Part shown: in pieces, positions 28,636 to 37,706 of the stretch
How the letters are laid out: every line of letters starts with the position of its first letter
Numbering within the stretch: the first letter of the stretch is position 1
Assembly (NCBI RefSeq): GCF_014189505.1
Contig: NZ_CP050300.1
Location: 62,001-126,000, forward strand
Reading direction: 5' to 3'
DNA: 64,000 bases
From: Phyllobacterium sp. 628
GTDB taxonomy: Bacteria > Pseudomonadota > Alphaproteobacteria > Rhizobiales > Rhizobiaceae
Translations under genes and position numbers: made by a program
The notes under the pieces: generated by a model
What the model saw: only the letters and a program-made list of their open reading frames with translations
Database searches by the model: none
Told to the model about the DNA's origin: nothing

Positions 28636-29520
28636 CTATGCCACTTCGTGATTGGCTGTGCGTTCCAATGCCCGCACGAGACCGGAATGATCAAGACCGC
28701 TGTCGCCATTGGCTGCACAGCTGTTGAAGAGCTCCTGCGTTGCTGCAGTGTTTGGCAGTGAAACACCGAGCGTCTTGGCACTCTGCAACGCGAGGTTAAG
28801 ATCCTTTTGATGCAGCGATATCCGGAAGCCCGGCTCGAACGTACGCTTGATCATACGGTCGCCATGCAATTCAAGAATGCGCGATGATGCGAAGCCGCCC
28901 ATCAATGCTTCCCTCACCCGCGCAGGATCAGCACCCGCTTTCGACGCCAGAACCAGCGCCTCAGCGATGGCCTCGATGGTCAGCGCTACGATGATCTGGT
29001 TGGCTACCTTGGTAATTTGCCCATCGCCACAATCGCCAACCAGCGTAATGTTCTTGCCCATCAGCTTGAACAGCGGCAAGGCACGGTCAAAAGCGCTCTG
29101 TTCACCGCCAGCCATAATGCTGAGCGTCGCGTTCTTGGCGCCCACTTCGCCGCCCGATACGGGAGCATCGATATATTCGCTGCCGGTTTCGCGGATTTTC
29201 CTGGCGAATTCTTTGGTTTCAATCGGCGAAATCGAACTCATGTCGATAACCAGCTTGCCGGGTTTAAGCCCGAAGACCACACCATTTTCGCCGAACAGAA
29301 CATCTTTGACTTCCGGCGTATCCGGCAGCATCAGGATAATGATGTCCGTTTTCTCAGCCAGAGCTTTCGGGCTTTCGACAATCTTCAAACCGTTGTCGAC
29401 CAGACCCTGATGCGGCGGGATAAAGAACTTCGATGTGTAGAGATCATGCCCGGCATCCTGCAGATGACGCGCCATTGGCGTTCCCATGATGCCCAATCCT
29501 ATAAAACCGATATCGGCCAT
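28636..29520 (-). CDS. glxR: 2-hydroxy-3-oxopropionate (tartronate semialdehyde) reductase
   Basis: A 294-residue beta-hydroxyacid dehydrogenase. The N-terminal Rossmann motif is GFIGLGIMGTPMARHL, the substrate signature DAPVSGGEVGA is near residue 120, and the catalytic Lys is in GQITKVANQIIVA near 170. It reduces tartronate semialdehyde to D-glycerate with NAD(P)H, the last visible step of the glyoxylate branch. It is third in the gcl-hyi-glxR operon, four bases after hyi. Glycerate kinase, needed next, is outside the window. Confidence 0.93.
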   Translation of the reverse strand: MADIGFIGLGIMGTPMARHLQDAGHDLYTSKFFIPPHQGLVDNGLKIVESPKALAEKTDIIILMLPDTPEVKDVLFGENGVVFGLKPGKLVIDMSSISPIETKEFARKIRETGSEYIDAPVSGGEVGAKNATLSIMAGGEQSAFDRALPLFKLMGKNITLVGDCGDGQITKVANQIIVALTIEAIAEALVLASKAGADPARVREALMGGFASSRILELHGDRMIKRTFEPGFRISLHQKDLNLALQSAKTLGVSLPNTAATQELFNSCAANGDSGLDHSGLVRALERTANHEVA

Positions 29521-29524
29521 ATTT

Positions 29525-30340
29525 TCAGCTCCTCATTCTCAAAATATCTGCAGAATTCTGTGCTGCTGAAATTTCCTTCAACCAGCCCAGTCCCCGTTGT
29601 GTTTCTGTTTTGGGTTTATATTCGCAGCCAATCCAGCCATCATAAGCGGCAAGGTCGAGGGCTTCGAAAATGAAGCCGTAGTTGATCTCGCCAGTGCCGG
29701 GCTCATGCCTGCCCGGATTATCGGCGAGCTGGATATGCGCGATGCGATCCTTGTGGCGTTCATAGGTGGCCACAAGCTCACCGCGCGTGCGCTGCTGGTG
29801 GTAAAGATCATACTGGATGAAAAGATTGTCGCTGCCGACTTCATCGATAATTGAAGCCGCCTGTTCAACGGTGTTCAGATAGAAACCGGGAATATCGTAG
29901 GTGTTGATCGGCTCGATCAGCAAACGGATATCATGTTTGGCCAGTTCACCGGCAGCCAGGCGAAGATTATGCACCAGCGTTGTGCGCAGGACAGAATCCG
30001 GCAAGCCGTGCGGTGCTATACCGGCAAGGCAGTTGATCTGTTTGCAGCCAAGCTCTGTGGCATAATCGATAGCGGTCCCGACACCGCGGCGAAATTCGTC
30101 GATCCGGTCCGGCATCACGGCAATGCCGCGCTCCCCTCCCGCCCAGTTTCCCGCCGGGAGGTTGTGCAGCACCTGAACCAGCCCGTTGTCGGTCAGCTGC
30201 TGCTTGAGGTCAGTGGCGCCGTACTCGTAAGGGAACAGATATTCGACGGCTTCGAAGCCTGCTTTGCTTGCAAGGGCAAAGCGCTCCAGAAACGGAACTT
30301 CATTGAAAAGCATTGTCAGATTGGCAGCAAATTTGGGCAT
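29525..30340 (-). CDS. hyi: Hydroxypyruvate isomerase
   Basis: A 271-residue TIM-barrel isomerase of the Hyi/AP endonuclease 2 family, with the start MPKFAANLTMLFNEVPFLERF and metal-site stretches LLIEPINTYDIPGFYL, IQYDLYHQQRTRGE and HIQLADNPGRHEPGTGEINY. It interconverts hydroxypyruvate and tartronate semialdehyde. GAGGAGGGCG precedes its ATG. It is encoded 24 bases after gcl, in the classic gcl-hyi-glxR order. Confidence 0.95.
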   Translation of the reverse strand: MPKFAANLTMLFNEVPFLERFALASKAGFEAVEYLFPYEYGATDLKQQLTDNGLVQVLHNLPAGNWAGGERGIAVMPDRIDEFRRGVGTAIDYATELGCKQINCLAGIAPHGLPDSVLRTTLVHNLRLAAGELAKHDIRLLIEPINTYDIPGFYLNTVEQAASIIDEVGSDNLFIQYDLYHQQRTRGELVATYERHKDRIAHIQLADNPGRHEPGTGEINYGFIFEALDLAAYDGWIGCEYKPKTETQRGLGWLKEISAAQNSADILRMRS

Positions 30341-30364
30341 GGTTCGCCCTCCTCATAAATTGCG

Positions 30365-32146
30365 TTAGTTGAAAGCGGCGACAGCAGTGGGGGCGTCCTC
30401 CGCTTTTTCAGCGAGGTCTTCGAATTCCACGACCGCATTGATGTCCGCGCCCATCGCGATGTTCGTGACCCTTTCGAGAATGAACTCGACGACGACCGGC
30501 ACCTGATGTTCTTTCATCAGGGCCTGCGCCTGTGCGAATGCATCGGCGAATTGGTTGGGGCTGCGAACACGGATGGCCTTGCAGCCCAGTCCTTCGGCAA
30601 CAGCGACGTGGTCCACTCCATAACCAGCTTCCGCATCACCATTGGCATTGATGTTGTCGAAGGCCAGGCTGACCTCGAAATCCATGTTGAGGCCACGCTG
30701 CGCCTGACGGATCAGTCCGAGATAGGAATTGTTGACCACCACGTGCAGATAGGGAAGCTTGTGCTGCGCGCCGACTGCCAGTTCCTCGATCATGAACTGA
30801 AAATCATAATCGCCGGAAAGGGCAACAATCGGCCGGTCAGGATCGGCTGCCCGAACACCGAGTGCTGCTGGAAGCGTCCAGCCAAGCGGGCCCGCCTGAC
30901 CGCAATTGATCCAGTTGCGCGGCTTGTAAACGTGCAGGAACTGCGCGCCTGCGATCTGGCTGAGACCGATTGTCGTGACGTAGCAGGTTTCGCGGCCAAA
31001 GGCCTTGTTCATTTCCTCATAGACCCGTTGCGGCTTCAGCGGCGTCTGATCGAAATGGGTCTTGCGCAGCATGGTCCGCTTGCGCTCACGGCATTCCTCC
31101 GCCCAGCTTGACCAGTCACGCAACTTGCCGGCGGTTTTCCATTCGGTCGCAACATCGAGAAACAGCTTCAGTGCTTTTCCTGCGTCGGAAACAATACCGA
31201 AATCTGGAGCGAAGACCCGCCCGATCTGCGTTGGCTCAATATCCACATGGACGAATTTGCGCCCCTCCGTATAGGTCGCAACATTGCCCGTATGCCGATT
31301 GGCCCAGCGATTGCCGACACCAAGCACAAAGTCCGATGCAAGCATGGTCGCATTGCCATAGCGATGCGATGTTTGCAGGCCGCACATACCTGCCATCAGC
31401 GGATGATCGTCCGGAATCGTCCCCCACCCCATCAATGTCGGGATGACGGGAACACCGGTAATTTCGGCGAATTCAACCAGAAGATCAGATGCATCCGCAT
31501 TGATGATGCCGCCACCCGCGACGATCAACGGCCGCTCTGCCGCATTCAGCATCGTCAACGCCTTCTCAACCTGTGCCCGGGTGGCTGCGGGTTTGTACGC
31601 TTCCAGAGGTTCGTAGGTATCGGCGTCAAATTCGATCTCCGCCAGCTGAACATCAACCGGCAGGTCGATGAGAACGGGTCCGGGACGGCCTGACCGCATA
31701 ATATGGAAAGCCTTCTGAAACACGTAGGGCACCAGGCCTGGCTCCATCACTGTCACGGCCCATTTGGTGACTGGTTTGGCGATGGACGCGATATCGACCG
31801 CCTGAAAGTCTTCCTTGTCGAGCCGGGCGCGGGGCGCCTGTCCGGTAATGCAGAGGATCGGAATGGAATCGGCCGACGCCGAATAGAGCCCGGTGATCAT
31901 ATCTGTTCCGGCCGGACCGGATGTGCCAATACATACGCCGATATTGCCCTGACTGGCGCGGGTATAACCTTCGGCCATGTGCGAGGCACCCTCGACATGG
32001 CGTGCCAGAATGTGACGAACCGAACCGCGGGCTTTCAACGCGGAGTAAAAAGGATTGATGGCCGCGCCGGGAACACCAAAGGCGCAATTGATCCTCTCCT
32101 TCTCCAGGATAAGGACTGCAGCATCAACAGCACGCATTTTGGTCAT
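30365..32146 (-). CDS. gcl: Glyoxylate carboligase (tartronate-semialdehyde synthase)
   Basis: A 593-residue ThDP enzyme, the same length as the E. coli enzyme, that joins two glyoxylate molecules into tartronate semialdehyde and CO2. Motifs are [44 protein letters not shown] and the ThDP/Mg site [13 protein letters not shown]. Gcl is known to lack the usual ThDP-activating glutamate, and the family-typical N-terminal sequence here agrees. I start at the ATG at 32146, with GGAGG seven bases upstream; two ATGs further upstream are too close to or beyond that site. Glyoxylate comes from the allantoin pathway encoded to the right. Confidence 0.95.
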   Translation of the reverse strand: MTKMRAVDAAVLILEKERINCAFGVPGAAINPFYSALKARGSVRHILARHVEGASHMAEGYTRASQGNIGVCIGTSGPAGTDMITGLYSASADSIPILCITGQAPRARLDKEDFQAVDIASIAKPVTKWAVTVMEPGLVPYVFQKAFHIMRSGRPGPVLIDLPVDVQLAEIEFDADTYEPLEAYKPAATRAQVEKALTMLNAAERPLIVAGGGIINADASDLLVEFAEITGVPVIPTLMGWGTIPDDHPLMAGMCGLQTSHRYGNATMLASDFVLGVGNRWANRHTGNVATYTEGRKFVHVDIEPTQIGRVFAPDFGIVSDAGKALKLFLDVATEWKTAGKLRDWSSWAEECRERKRTMLRKTHFDQTPLKPQRVYEEMNKAFGRETCYVTTIGLSQIAGAQFLHVYKPRNWINCGQAGPLGWTLPAALGVRAADPDRPIVALSGDYDFQFMIEELAVGAQHKLPYLHVVVNNSYLGLIRQAQRGLNMDFEVSLAFDNINANGDAEAGYGVDHVAVAEGLGCKAIRVRSPNQFADAFAQAQALMKEHQVPVVVEFILERVTNIAMGADINAVVEFEDLAEKAEDAPTAVAAFN

Positions 32147-32165
32147 GATCATTCCTCCATATTTA

Positions 32166-32231
32166 TTGGAAGCATAATCCAAAATTCTCTTCCATCAATA
32201 CACTTATGGAAATTAATCTCACTATATGGAA
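32166..32231. promoter_or_regulatory. Operator region between gcl and the IclR gene
   Basis: The 168-base divergent promoter holds several related half sites: TTGGA-N7-TCCAA at 32166-32182, TTCCAT at 32190-32195 facing ATGGAA at 32206-32211, and TATGGAAAT repeated directly at 32205-32213 and 32225-32233, exactly 20 bases (two helical turns) apart. IclR-type repressors bind TGGAA/TTCCA palindromes, so these are likely sites of the adjacent regulator. Confidence 0.6.
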
Positions 32232-32314
32232 ATAAACATTTTCAATAAAACTGGTAAAATGAAATCGGCACGGCTATGCCAAGGGAGGGATACGCAGACC
32301 GGGAACACACACGC

Positions 32315-33145
32315 ATGGCCGAACAAACCTCTCCAGTAAAAAACAAGCGGGGCCGCAAGGCCGGTGCCAACGCCATGCCGTCTTCTGTTCAGGTTCTGGA
32401 TCGCAGTCTCAATCTTCTCAGCATCATTGCCGACAATGACGGCTCGTCCCTCAGCGACCTTGCTGAAAGGACAGGTATGGCGCCATCCACTGTTCACCGG
32501 CTGCTGACATCATTGGCAAACCACGGAATGCTCGCGCACGATCAGGAAACCGGCAACTGGACGATTGGTGTGCGCAGCTTTGAAATCGGCAATGCTTTTC
32601 TGCGTTATCGCAAACTGGGAGCAATCAGCCGCCCATTCCTCAAGCAATTGATGGATGAATGCGGAGAAACTGCCAATATTGCCATCGAAGACGATGGTGA
32701 TGTGGTCTTTATCTCCCAGATTGAAAGCCACGCTCCGATGCGCGCCTTTTTTCGTCCGGGCCGTCGCGGACCAATCCATGCCTCGGGCATTGGCAAGGCG
32801 ATCCTTGCGACGTGGTCGGATACGGATATCGGGCAGGTGCTCAGCGGCAAGTCCCTTGACCATTTCACCAGCCACACACTCGACACGCTGCCCGCCCTGT
32901 TGAAAGATGTTCAGGAAATTCGGGCGCGGGGCTGGTCCATCGATGATGAGGAACACACACTCGGCATGCGCTGCATAGCGGCTCCCCTGTTCAATGAATA
33001 TGGTGAGGCCATTGCCGGGATTTCGATCTCTGGCCCCGCGGTTCGTTTACCCAGGGACAAATTGAGCGTGTTCGGTCCCATTGTTCAACGCACGGCCGAT
33101 GCCTTGACCAAGGCAATGGGCGGCAAGCGGCCAGCTGAATTGTAA
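32315..33145 (+). CDS. IclR family regulator of the glyoxylate operon
   Basis: A 276-residue regulator. A basic N-terminal tail is followed by the winged HTH (about residues 25-85: SLSDLAERTGMAPSTVHRLLTSLANHG) and the IclR effector domain (about 100-265: RRGPIHASGIGKAILA, GWSIDDEEHTLGMRCIAAPLFNEYGEAIAGISISGP). It resembles AllR and BhcR, which sense glyoxylate or allantoin-derived acids. It diverges from gcl, with clear half sites between them. The ATG at 32315 is preferred; the frame is open upstream to 32276. Confidence 0.88.
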   Translation: MAEQTSPVKNKRGRKAGANAMPSSVQVLDRSLNLLSIIADNDGSSLSDLAERTGMAPSTVHRLLTSLANHGMLAHDQETGNWTIGVRSFEIGNAFLRYRKLGAISRPFLKQLMDECGETANIAIEDDGDVVFISQIESHAPMRAFFRPGRRGPIHASGIGKAILATWSDTDIGQVLSGKSLDHFTSHTLDTLPALLKDVQEIRARGWSIDDEEHTLGMRCIAAPLFNEYGEAIAGISISGPAVRLPRDKLSVFGPIVQRTADALTKAMGGKRPAEL

Positions 33146-33151
33146 GCCGGG

Positions 33152-33180
33152 AAAGAGGGTATTCTTGATACCCTCTTTCT
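33152..33180. terminator. Bidirectional terminator between IclR and guaD
   Basis: AAAGAGGGTAT at 33152-33162 and ATACCCTCTTT at 33168-33178 form a perfect 11-base stem with a five-base loop, ending in TTTCT. It serves both convergent genes. Confidence 0.9.
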
Positions 33181-33183
33181 GTG

Positions 33184-34542
33184 TCAGGCTGTCTGTAATT
33201 CCAGTGCAGTTTCAACACGGGCATTCGTTGCAGCGGGTTTGTTGAGATTGCTTTTCATTGGTTTGCCGGCCACATAAACTTCGGCCACGGAACGGTCATC
33301 CCCCATCGTCTGCAGGATGAACAGCTCTTCAGCCAGCGTCTTTGCCGTCTGCATGCGCAGATCCATTGCCGGTTTGGCGCGGCTGTCGAGCACTGTGATA
33401 TCAGCATCGGCACCTGCATGCAGCGAGCCGATGCGATCCTCAAGCCCGAGCGCCCGCGCATTGCCAAGTGTCATCATGTAGTAGGAATTGAACGGGGACA
33501 GACGCTGGCCCTGAAGATGCAGCACCTTGTACGCTTCCGCCATTGTTTCCAACATGGAAAAACTGGTGCCGCCGCCAACATCGGTCGCTACCGAATAGCG
33601 GGCTCCGAGCTTCCTGAAACGGTCGCGATCAAACAGACCACTTCCAAGAAACAGATTGGATGTCGGGCAGAACACGGCCACGGATTTACTCTCCGCCAAA
33701 GCCGAGATTTCCCGGTCGGACAGGAAAATACAATGGCCGAGCAGCATCTTCGAACCCAGCAAATCATAGCTGGCGTAGATATCGGTGTAATCCTTGGCTG
33801 AAGGATACAGCGATGTCGCGTAGGTGACCTCGTCCCTGTTTTCCGACAGATGCGTTTGCACGTAACATTCCGGATGCTCGCGAACGAGCTCGCGGCTCAT
33901 CTCCATCTGCCCGGGTGTCGATGTGATGGCAAAGCGCGGGCTGATCGCATAATGGGCGCGTCCACGCCCATGCCACTTGGCAATCAAAGCCTTGGTATCG
34001 TCATAGCCTGATTGCGCCGTGTCACGCAGCGCGTCAGGCGCATTGCAGTCCATCATCACCTTGCCGCCGATCATCAGCATGTTGCGCTTTTCGGCAGCAG
34101 CAAAGTAAGCGTCAACACTTTCGCGGTGAACGGAGCAATAGGCGGCAGCGGTCGTCGTGCCGTTGCGCAACAATTCGTCCATGAACCGCCCGGCAATGAA
34201 ATCGGCATGGGCCGTGGAAGCGAATTTCTGTTCTTCAACAAAAATATAGGTATTCAGCCATTCAAGCAGCTGTGCACCATAGGAGGCAATGGCTTGCGTC
34301 TGCGGAAAATGCAGATGGGTATCGATAAGCCCGGGAAGGATAAGATTGGGGCGATGGTCAACGATCTGCGTTTGCACATCCGCAGCAGATGCAAGGGCTG
34401 CATAGTCACCCACAGCGGCAATTCTGTCATGCTCAACCAAAACCGCACCATCCTCGAAATAGCGATAAGATGATGCATCGTCAGCACTCTGGGGCTCATC
34501 AACAAACGTCAGCACCCGGCCGCGCAACAACAATTTGCTCAT
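33184..34542 (-). CDS. guaD: Guanine deaminase
   Basis: A 452-residue amidohydrolase with the GuaD metal motif PGLIDTHLHFPQ near residue 75, then later ligands in VQTHLSENRDE, LLGHCIFLSD and SVATDVGGGTSFSM. It deaminates guanine to xanthine, feeding xanthine dehydrogenase. It is downstream of puuD, with a four-base start/stop overlap (ATGA). Confidence 0.95.
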   Translation of the reverse strand: MSKLLLRGRVLTFVDEPQSADDASSYRYFEDGAVLVEHDRIAAVGDYAALASAADVQTQIVDHRPNLILPGLIDTHLHFPQTQAIASYGAQLLEWLNTYIFVEEQKFASTAHADFIAGRFMDELLRNGTTTAAAYCSVHRESVDAYFAAAEKRNMLMIGGKVMMDCNAPDALRDTAQSGYDDTKALIAKWHGRGRAHYAISPRFAITSTPGQMEMSRELVREHPECYVQTHLSENRDEVTYATSLYPSAKDYTDIYASYDLLGSKMLLGHCIFLSDREISALAESKSVAVFCPTSNLFLGSGLFDRDRFRKLGARYSVATDVGGGTSFSMLETMAEAYKVLHLQGQRLSPFNSYYMMTLGNARALGLEDRIGSLHAGADADITVLDSRAKPAMDLRMQTAKTLAEELFILQTMGDDRSVAEVYVAGKPMKSNLNKPAATNARVETALELQTA

Positions 34543-35780
34543 TGGATTTTTCCTCCGTTGACTGTGGTTTCGTACCAGCTTGCAAGCAGCCGCCGTTCCT
34601 CATCGGAAATGCCGGTGACATTGGCGGGCGGCATCGCATGGGAACGACCGGCCTGCAGATAAATCTCGCGGGCATGGGCTGCAATCTGGCTGTCGGTTTC
34701 CAGCATGACGCCCTTTGGCGGGGCAATAATGCCCTCCCATCCCGGTTCCTTGGAATGGCACATGGAGCAGCGGCCAAGCACCGTATCGCGCACTTTGGGA
34801 AAGCTCGTCGCGCTGACAAATGGCTGCTGAACGGCGGATATCTTTTCCTCGCCGCCAACGCCGGACAGAATTTTCGGAACCGTCGACAGCCACATGATGA
34901 TGATGAACAGGATCGCCGTTACCAGCCACGTCCATGTCGGATCACCCTTGCGGGCATGGCGAGTGTTGAACCAGTGGCGGATCGTAACGCCCATCAGGAA
35001 TACCAGCGAAGCGATGATCCAGTTATATTGCGTGCCAAACGCCAGCGGATAGTGGTTCGACAGCATCAGGAACAGGACAGGCAAAGTCAGATAGTTGTTA
35101 TGGGTGGAGCGCTGCTTTGCCTGTTTGCCAAGGGCGGGATTGGGCGTTTTGCCAGAGATGAGATCAGCCACGACCTTCTTCTGGTTGGGGATGATGATCA
35201 TGAACACATTCGCCGACATGATCGTCGCGGTGAACGCACCCAAATGCAGGAAGGCGGCGCGTCCGGTGAAAAGCTGCGTATAACCCCAAGCCATTCCCAC
35301 CAGAATGAAATAGAGAAGCACCATCAGCCGCGTGTCGTTCCGGCCGAGCGGCGACTTGCAAATCGTGTCATAAACAAGCCATCCGCCAAAAATGGAGGCG
35401 AGCGATATTCCGATGGCGACTGGTCGCGAGACATCGAGCACATGCGGATCGATCAAATAGAGATCAGCACCCGCATAATAGACAATGCAGAGCATGGCAA
35501 AACCCGACAGCCACGTCGCATAGGATTCCCATTTGAACCAAGTGAGGTGTTCGGGCATCTGCTCGGGCGCCACCAGATATTTCTGAATGTGGTAGAAACC
35601 ACCGCCATGCACCTGCCACTCCTCACCATGAGCTCCGGCGGGAAGTCCCGGACGCTGGCGCAGACCGAGATCCAGTGCAACGAAATAGAAGGATGAGCCA
35701 ATCCAGGCAATGCCTGTGATCACATGCAACCAGCGAACGGCAAAGTTCAGCCAATCCCAGGCTATGGCAAATTCATACAT
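34539..35780 (-). CDS. puuD: Membrane urate oxidase PuuD with cytochrome c domain
   Basis: A 413-residue protein. About eight membrane helices form the urate hydroxylase domain (DUF989; residues ~10-300, starting YEFAIAWDWLNFAVRWLHVITGIAWIG in the membrane), followed by a soluble cytochrome c domain with the heme motif CSMCH and a later axial Met in AMPPANVTG. PuuD converts urate to 5-hydroxyisourate and is thought to pass electrons to the respiratory chain instead of making H2O2. It replaces uricase here. The ATG at 35780 has AGAGGGAGAG upstream; an earlier in-frame start would add 16 residues. A LysR gene is divergent. Confidence 0.93.
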   Translation of the reverse strand: MYEFAIAWDWLNFAVRWLHVITGIAWIGSSFYFVALDLGLRQRPGLPAGAHGEEWQVHGGGFYHIQKYLVAPEQMPEHLTWFKWESYATWLSGFAMLCIVYYAGADLYLIDPHVLDVSRPVAIGISLASIFGGWLVYDTICKSPLGRNDTRLMVLLYFILVGMAWGYTQLFTGRAAFLHLGAFTATIMSANVFMIIIPNQKKVVADLISGKTPNPALGKQAKQRSTHNNYLTLPVLFLMLSNHYPLAFGTQYNWIIASLVFLMGVTIRHWFNTRHARKGDPTWTWLVTAILFIIIMWLSTVPKILSGVGGEEKISAVQQPFVSATSFPKVRDTVLGRCSMCHSKEPGWEGIIAPPKGVMLETDSQIAAHAREIYLQAGRSHAMPPANVTGISDEERRLLASWYETTVNGGKIQ

Positions 35781-35915
35781 GCGGCTCTCCCTCTTCTTGC
35801 CGCTCAGTATGTGCCAAAGCCCGCGCATCGGGGAAACGCCCTAATTCACCCATCTCTTTCAAAAAAAACTATAAAATGCTAGATCAATGGACAGTGTAAG
35901 ACTGGGGCGGAAACC

Positions 35916-36830
35916 ATGTCATATTTCGATAATCTTCGAGTTTTCGTTCGCGTCGTCGAACTGGGAAACCTTTCCGCTGCCGGGCGCGATCAGCGCGCCT
36001 CTCCGGCTGTTGCGAGCAATCGTATCAAGGAGTTGGAACGCTATCTCGGCGTTCGCCTCTTCAATCGCACCACACGGAAATTGACCCCCACCGAACACGG
36101 ACGCGTATTCTACGAAGGCGCGGTCAAAATCATCGAGGCTATCAACGAAGCCGAAGCCGCCATCGCCGATCTTTCAAAAAAACCAAAGGGTGCAATCCGT
36201 ATCACCGCACCACTGGGCATTGGCAGGCGGCTGATTGCTTCGGGCGTTCCGGAGTTTCACGACAAATACCCTGACATTGAGGTCCGGCTGCGATTGTCCG
36301 ACCACAATATCGATATTATGAGCGAGGGCGTCGATATCGCCTTCAAGCTCGGCATTCTTGAAGATTCCAATCTGCGCATGCGCGGTATCATGAATTGCGA
36401 GCGCGTCATCTGCGCAGCGCCGGATTATCTGGAAAAACGCGGCACACCAACGACGCCCGATGAACTGATATCTGCGCACCACGATTGCCTGCTTCTGCGC
36501 TATCCCGGCTCCAAGGAATATTACTGGACGCTGCAAACCCCGGAAGGACCACGCAAGCTTGAAGTGAGCGGCCCTTATGACTCTGACGATGGCGACGTTC
36601 TGACCAAATGGGCGCTCGATGGTCGCGGCATCATCAACAAGCCGTTGTTCGAGGTCAAAAGCCACCTGAAGGATGGAACGCTACGCACCATTCTGGAGAA
36701 TACGCCACCCGTCAGCATCCAGCTTGCGGCCATCTATCCGCACAAGCGGTTTCAGGATCCCAAGGTGCGTCTGATGATTGATTTCATGACCGAACGCTGC
36801 CAGCGGCTGGTCAGTGCGATGCTTGAATAA
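35916..36830 (+). CDS. LysR family transcriptional regulator
   Basis: A 304-residue LTTR with an N-terminal HTH (residues 1-60: LRVFVRVVELGNLSAAGRDQRASPAVASNRIKELERYLGVRLF) and a periplasmic-binding-like effector domain (about 90-295). It belongs to the CrgA-like group, judging by PKGAIRITAPLGIGRRLI. It lies between the puuD-guaD and xdhC ends of the purine region and diverges from puuD, so control of urate or purine breakdown is likely but inferred. Confidence 0.88.
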   Translation: MSYFDNLRVFVRVVELGNLSAAGRDQRASPAVASNRIKELERYLGVRLFNRTTRKLTPTEHGRVFYEGAVKIIEAINEAEAAIADLSKKPKGAIRITAPLGIGRRLIASGVPEFHDKYPDIEVRLRLSDHNIDIMSEGVDIAFKLGILEDSNLRMRGIMNCERVICAAPDYLEKRGTPTTPDELISAHHDCLLLRYPGSKEYYWTLQTPEGPRKLEVSGPYDSDDGDVLTKWALDGRGIINKPLFEVKSHLKDGTLRTILENTPPVSIQLAAIYPHKRFQDPKVRLMIDFMTERCQRLVSAMLE

Positions 36831-36844
36831 TCAGAGCGGGAACG

Positions 36845-37699
36845 TCAGGCGGGAATGCGTACCCGCTGTTTTACCGGCAAATCCTGCAGATGATAATTCA
36901 GCGCTGAGGTCATGATTTCAGCGGCAGCGAGCGTCGCTATAACCGACGGACGTTTATCCTTGACCGCCGTGCCGCCAACCGGACAAACCAGCCTGTCGAA
37001 AATCTCAGGGCGGCCGACTTCCCGTTCCAGCCAGCTGCGGAACGTTGCCTTCTTTGTTTTCGATCCAATCATTCCGACATAGGCCGCATCAACTCTGGCC
37101 AGCGCTTCGGCGGTTATCAGAAAATCAAGGGCGTGATCATGGGTCAGAACAACAAAAGCGCTTCCGTCAGGCGCATCCCGAACGACAGTCTCCGGCATTG
37201 CCGTCAAACATGTCTCGATGCCGGGAACCTGCGTGGCCGAAAGCTCATCTTCGCGCGTATCCACCAGAATGACTCTGAGTGGTGCAAGCGACAGCGCCAT
37301 GGCCAAAGCGTCGCCGACATGACCCGCACCAAAGATATAGACGTGCGGACGCCGGGCGATTTCAAGGTCGACCTTCTCGATCAGCGCTGCCGCCAGATCC
37401 CGGCCGACCCGTTCAAAGCCGAGAGCAACACGCCCGCCGCAACACTGACCGATCTCAGGTCCAAGCGGCACCGACATATCGCTATCGCCAGTGCCATGAT
37501 GCAATAGTTTGCGGGCATGATCGATGGCCATGAACTCCAGCTGCCCGCCGCCGATCGTGCCGAAGATGCTCTCCCGCGCCACCAGCATCCAAGCTCCGGC
37601 ATCGCGGGGCGTGGACCCGTTGGCCGCTTTCACCTCGACCAGAACAGCCTGTTTGCGGCGGTTGAGAAAGTCCCTGATATCGTCACGGTTCGACGGCAT
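36845..37699 (-). CDS. xdhC: Xanthine dehydrogenase accessory protein XdhC
   Basis: A 284-residue XdhC/CoxI family chaperone that sulfurates and inserts the molybdenum cofactor into XdhB. The N-terminal XdhC domain has VEVKAANGSTPRDAGAWMLV and GTIGGGQLEF; the C-terminal Rossmann part has VYIFGAGHVGDALA and YVGMIGSKTKKATF. It is seven bases after xdhB, last in the uraH-xdhABC operon. Confidence 0.95.
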   Translation of the reverse strand: MPSNRDDIRDFLNRRKQAVLVEVKAANGSTPRDAGAWMLVARESIFGTIGGGQLEFMAIDHARKLLHHGTGDSDMSVPLGPEIGQCCGGRVALGFERVGRDLAAALIEKVDLEIARRPHVYIFGAGHVGDALAMALSLAPLRVILVDTREDELSATQVPGIETCLTAMPETVVRDAPDGSAFVVLTHDHALDFLITAEALARVDAAYVGMIGSKTKKATFRSWLEREVGRPEIFDRLVCPVGGTAVKDKRPSVIATLAAAEIMTSALNYHLQDLPVKQRVRIPA

Positions 37700-37706
37700 C
37701 GGATGC

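Noticed and set aside
34389..35696. A 435-codon plus-strand open frame
   Set aside because: Antisense to puuD, with histidine- and arginine-rich low-complexity composition and no domain.
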